Translations under genes and position numbers: made by a program
Shown here: positions 63,398 through 64,000 of the stretch, one piece after another
Position numbering within the stretch: the stretch's first letter is position 1
How the letters are laid out: each line of letters starts with the position of its first letter
Notes under the pieces: generated by a model
Seen by the model: the letters and a program-made list of their open reading frames with translations, nothing else
Databases searched by the model: none
What the model was told of the DNA's origin: nothing
Source: Onchidella celtica
Taxonomy: Eukaryota; Mollusca; Gastropoda; Systellommatophora; Onchidiidae
NCBI GenBank assembly: GCA_963931925.1
Contig: OZ007582.1
Location: 26,861,665-26,925,664 of the forward strand
Direction of reading: 5' to 3'
DNA: 64,000 nt

Positions 63398-64000
63398 TTT
63401 TAGGTATGTAAAATGTATCAGATTTATATCTATATTACCATTATACTTATCACTAGAATTATCAATTACCAGAAATCCGTAAGGTTTTTCCCAACATTTT
63501 TTACAGAGTTTTTTAAAATCTTCTAGTGTCATATCATTACCTACGTGGTCATTATAAATATGTTGAAGATTTTTCAAGTCTTGTTTAAATAAACAGAGAA
63601 AATTTGCGTTTTCTCTTATTTTTTGTCTCGGTAATTAAAAATAATTTTGAGCTAGGTAGAAACAGTCAACATTGTTATGCCTTCCTCTGCAATAATAATC
63701 TTCGCATTTGTTTTGTTTCTCCAATAAAATATCATCAAATATTATTAAATTCTTATTTTCTGAATTTAACTCATTTGGATCTGGAACATCTTCGGTATTT
63801 GTGTAAAATTGACAATTAATCGGATTTATATTATGTGTATCTTGTTTTCCAAATTCTTCTAAAAATTGACAAGGAGAAATATTCTTTTTTATACAATAAT
63901 CTTTTTGATTGAATAATTTAAATAAAACATTCTTAGGTAGATTTTGTTCAAAACCTGTTTTTACAATCTTGTATTCAGGTTGAAGTAAAGATTTTCCAAA
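63398..64000 (-). pseudogene. FtsK/A32-type packaging ATPase, C-terminal part, nonsense-mutated
   Basis: The gene enters from the right edge on the minus strand. Visible residues include a Walker-B-like 'NLIIFDDILLE' followed by 'DYYCRGRHNNVDCFYLAQNY', a motif order typical of the genome-packaging ATPases of Polintons and adintoviruses. A TAA at 63,635-63,637 interrupts it. The same frame then continues with 'LPRQKIRENANF', 'LQHIYNDHVGND' and 'PYGFLVIDNSSD' and runs without a stop into the penton-like gene. The Walker A region lies outside the window. Family role: pumping viral DNA into the capsid. This copy would be truncated after the sensor region. Confidence 0.7.

Overview
This is eukaryotic, intron-containing, repeat-rich nuclear DNA from an invertebrate. 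A mollusc (perhaps a gastropod) is my best guess, from the style of the LINE, Harbinger and microsatellite content and a galectin-type gene family. The species cannot be fixed from the sequence. Most of the window is accessory DNA, and a 200-base gap of N lies at 6,301-6,500.

Layout. 1-4.4 kb: non-coding with small repeats. 4,436-8,480: a segment with inverted-repeat ends and a perfect 8-bp flanking duplication. It contains an L1/Tx1-type LINE tail, the gap with a near-identical direct duplication on both sides, and a long CT/CTAT/CA microsatellite. 8.5-15 kb: mostly non-coding, with a CR1/L2-like LINE remnant. 15-48 kb: a locus built from repeated copies of one ancestral unit. The unit carries a two-exon secreted gene (signal peptide, six-cysteine PAN/apple-like region, galectin-like domain) that faces, tail to tail, an unrecognised exon. 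Galectin-like copies lie at 18.8-19.8 (minus), 27.7-30.8 (minus, broken) and 41.5-43.7 kb (plus, intact). The last two sit on the arms of a large inverted repeat (about 25.53-32.47 and 39.90-47.43 kb) around a 7.4-kb spacer. The spacer holds a LINE fragment and a complete PIF/Harbinger transposon (34,848-38,307) with terminal inverted repeats and a TAA target duplication. Its transposase and MADF/BESS genes are interlocked through each other's introns. 49,030-50,221 is a solo LTR with a perfect 5-bp duplication.

From about 52.7 kb to the right edge the base composition becomes AT-rich. The genes there are those of an integrated Maverick/Polinton-lineage virus (adintovirus-like): an FtsK/A32-type packaging ATPase (partial), a penton-like protein, an adenain-like protease, a pair of related unknown proteins, a protein-primed type B DNA polymerase, a zinc-binding small protein, an integrase fused to a zinc ribbon and a phospholipase A2-like domain, a glycine-rich protein, a membrane protein and several small conserved proteins. 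The copy is decayed. The polymerase has four in-frame stops, a frameshift and a scrambled, deleted core. The ATPase and protease each have a nonsense codon, and one gene is split by a 1.4-kb solo LTR with a GCTGG duplication. The element runs off the right edge, and no major capsid gene is in view.

The best leads are the fused zinc ribbon-PLA2-integrase reading frame, the conserved AAAAATG start context shared by most viral genes, the disrupted paralogous pair of unknown viral genes, the galectin/PAN family in a three-copy, partly palindromic locus, and the interlocked Harbinger genes.
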